NCBI GenBank assembly: GCA_903851365.1
Contig: CAINOB010000049.1
Span: forward strand, 1-50,407
Direction: 5' to 3'
DNA length: 50,407 bases
Source of the DNA: an uncultured Bacteroidota bacterium
Lineage (GTDB): Bacteria; Bacteroidota; Bacteroidia; Bacteroidales; UBA12481
Each line of letters opens with the position of its first letter. Position 1 is the first letter of the stretch. A program made the translations under genes and the position numbers. Under the pieces are notes generated by a model. It worked only from the letters and a program-made list of their open reading frames with translations. It was not told where the DNA came from and searched no databases. Shown piece after piece: positions 48,614-50,407 of this stretch.

Positions 48614-50320
48614 ATGGAAGCCCGATGCATCTCCTCCAAAACCGAAACAAGCAAAGCTATACCTGTGATTGGTGTTTTTGCTACCTGTGATCCACGCATT
48701 GACCCTGCAGCCCGTGAGCGAGCAGGAAACATTGTTAAGTTGCATGCTGATAAGCTTGCTGGTGCAGTAAAATTGCCCGACGGGAGTCATGTGCCGGTTA
48801 TTTATTCAGATCTCCTTATCGATACCGAAAAAGAAGCTGATAAGGTTGCCAGATCGTTTATCGCAGCAGGTGTTACCGTTTTGGTAGGTTTGCCGGATAC
48901 CTGGTCTTTTCCGCAGTTAACCTTGATTTCACTGCTTTCGCAATTCCCGAAGGATACCCCGTTAAATTTCACATGCGGTAACAGCGGCCCGAAACCCGGA
49001 GTTGTATTTACCCATGCTGTATCAGGCGCGGTAGCTCAATCAGGCCGTCTTATGCATATCAATGTAGGCACCTGGCCCGATGACGGCATGATGCCCGAGA
49101 TGACCAAATCAACTTTTGATTCACTGGTTGACTGGTTATATTCCGCTGTCACTTATCAATACCTGAAAGGCAAGAGGGTGGTAGTTTTTGGTCATGATTC
49201 AATGGGAATGGAAACAGCACTTCAGCATATCATTCCAACGAGAAATACTTTTGGTATCGAGATTGCACGTCTGGATATGAAATTGCTGGCCGACATGCTC
49301 AAGAAGAAGGCCTATAATCAGGAAGAATTAAAGGCTCTGCGAAATTGGATACATACTGATTTCGGAAAAGTAAAATCAACTGGTGCCGAGGATGATGCAC
49401 GGTTTAATGATAGCCTAGCCATGTATTTGATAACCAGAGATCTGATCAAAGATCTCGACGGTGTCGGCGGAGGATTTATGTCGCAGCTTGAATGGGGTTC
49501 CGATCGCAGGGGCCTGCCACTACCGGTTGCTGATGCTATGGAATCGCTCTTTAATTCGACTTTTGACCATAATGGGCCAAAACCGGCATTGCCTTTTGCT
49601 ACCGAGGCTGACATGCAGGGATTACTGACGATGTTGTTTTTCACCTATCTGACAGGTGGAAACCCCCCATTGTTTATGGACTTCAGAAAGGTTTGGGAAC
49701 CATGGGAAATCAAGGCACTTGCTGACAAATTGAATATCAAATTGCCTGCTGATGCTAAATGGGCTACACGCGGGTTTGTGGATGGTAACAACAGCGGATC
49801 CGCCTCTTTCAACTGGGCTGGATTGCCGGGTGAATCGGCCAAAGCAGTTACACCAAGAATTTCATTCCCATTGGCTGATGGTGATTATTTCCCCGGAATG
49901 GGAAATTCGGTAACCTTCCTTACTCCGGGCGGTATCCGCGGAATAGCCGGACGGTTGGCATACAGTGCACTTTCAGGCATGTTCTCCATGATTTGGGACG
50001 AAGCTGAAACAGTGGATTTACCGGAAGCTCTGGCAACGGCTGTCTGCAACAAAACAGACGCCAACTGGCCGCATACCCTTATCACCCCCGACTTTGCCTC
50101 CATGGCAGAATACAAACATTATGCACCGGCCAATCACCTTCACATGAACTGGAACCTGCCGGTTGCACGCCTGCAATTCTGGATGGATCTGACAAATGTG
50201 TTATCAGTTACCCCCTGGCAGGCAAAACCAGCTTTCAGAGAGAATATCGACCGGCCGCTGCCATTGCTGTATTTATTGAACGGCGGCGAAAATCAGACAA
50301 AACTTCTTCGCAAAGCTTAA
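48614..50320 (+). CDS. L-fucose isomerase family protein
   Basis: 568 residues, matching FucI/AraA-type ketol isomerases. By analogy with E. coli FucI (E337, D361, H528) the metal ligands appear as E in LPFATEADMQG (about 330), D in LFMDFRKVW (about 355) and H in HLHMNWNLP (about 509). NSTFDHNGPKPA is the conserved lead into the first ligand. It interconverts an aldose with its ketose using Mn; L-fucose is likely, but a related sugar is possible. No fucose kinase or aldolase is in view. The next frame begins ten bases after its stop, so an operon is possible. Confidence 0.88.
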   Translation: MEARCISSKTETSKAIPVIGVFATCDPRIDPAARERAGNIVKLHADKLAGAVKLPDGSHVPVIYSDLLIDTEKEADKVARSFIAAGVTVLVGLPDTWSFPQLTLISLLSQFPKDTPLNFTCGNSGPKPGVVFTHAVSGAVAQSGRLMHINVGTWPDDGMMPEMTKSTFDSLVDWLYSAVTYQYLKGKRVVVFGHDSMGMETALQHIIPTRNTFGIEIARLDMKLLADMLKKKAYNQEELKALRNWIHTDFGKVKSTGAEDDARFNDSLAMYLITRDLIKDLDGVGGGFMSQLEWGSDRRGLPLPVADAMESLFNSTFDHNGPKPALPFATEADMQGLLTMLFFTYLTGGNPPLFMDFRKVWEPWEIKALADKLNIKLPADAKWATRGFVDGNNSGSASFNWAGLPGESAKAVTPRISFPLADGDYFPGMGNSVTFLTPGGIRGIAGRLAYSALSGMFSMIWDEAETVDLPEALATAVCNKTDANWPHTLITPDFASMAEYKHYAPANHLHMNWNLPVARLQFWMDLTNVLSVTPWQAKPAFRENIDRPLPLLYLLNGGENQTKLLRKA

Positions 50321-50330
50321 CTTACAAAAT

Positions 50331-50407
50331 ATGAAACCCGGATTATTTATTTTGATTTTTTCGATTTTTCTGTCTTCCGCATTAAGCTCTTTTGCCCAGA
50401 CTGAAAC
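50331..50407 (+). CDS. Partial secreted protein (N-terminus only)
   Basis: The window ends 77 bases into this frame. It begins at ATG 50331 with a strong signal peptide: charged MKPG, a hydrophobic core (LFILIFSIFLSS) and a cleavage-like SSFAQ. Only 25 codons are seen, so no function can be assigned. It starts ten bases after the fucose isomerase stop and is probably in the same transcript. Confidence 0.7.
   Translation, partial: MKPGLFILIFSIFLSSALSSFAQTE

Overview
The window reads as a piece of a Bacteroidota chromosome, most likely an anaerobic or facultative Bacteroidales-type organism. The evidence is the promoter style (TAnnTTTG and TTTG boxes), two ECF sigma/membrane-partner operons, a chain of parvulin-type chaperones beside an OstA-like protein and MoxR, DUF4252 and DUF2795 proteins, an HcpR-like Crp/Fnr regulator beside a two-cluster ferredoxin, and single-gene hflK/hflC, recG, guaB, recQ, tex and mutS2 modules. 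No rRNA, tRNA, prophage, transposase or CRISPR array was recognised. No gene-free stretch exceeds about 300 bases.

Layout. (1) 0.15-3.4 kb, minus strand: trpE-trpG-trpD, preceded by an 11-codon leader peptide with three consecutive Trp codons and an intrinsic terminator, so a classical ribosome-mediated trp attenuator. A tocopherol-cyclase-like gene lies just upstream. (2) 4.4-7.0 kb: a decayed block with a frameshifted outer-membrane barrel gene, a frameshifted ECF sigma factor, a membrane partner whose C-terminus is the back half of a HigB toxin, and an intact HigA-like antitoxin. (3) 7.0-13.8 kb: MFS transporter, PhzF-like protein, a 960-residue outer-membrane protein that joins a zinc-peptidase-like domain, a propeller and a barrel, then a His-rich ferredoxin divergent from a Crp/Fnr regulator with a candidate operator between them. 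(4) 13.8-21.7 kb, minus strand: secreted thioredoxin, M1 aminopeptidase, hflC-hflK, an ECF sigma/membrane partner/DUF4252 operon, recG. (5) 21.9-31.1 kb: ABC ATPase and DUF2795 protein (plus), then on the minus strand an envelope-biogenesis operon (PpiC/PpiD-like, SurA-N-like lipoprotein, SurA, MoxR, OstA-like) and guaB. (6) 31.1-47.3 kb, mostly plus: recQ, a 3'-5' exonuclease, relA, tex, a convergent HAD phosphatase, a hybrid-type histidine kinase with a degenerate receiver, mutS2, an S9 peptidase and an APC permease. (7) 47.4-50.4 kb: a small secreted protein, mnmD, an L-fucose isomerase family enzyme, and the start of a secreted protein cut by the window edge.

The two most unusual signals are not protein genes. 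The first is the trp leader with its WWW run. The second is a set of short 'word' tandem repeats (7-8 nt units, a different word at each site, units differing by single bases) that fill several gene boundaries between about 4.4 and 12.1 kb. A family of short GC-rich hairpins accompanies them and has been read into the ends of trpG and the sigma-factor gene. Together with the broken genes, they mark this part as a plastic region within otherwise housekeeping sequence.
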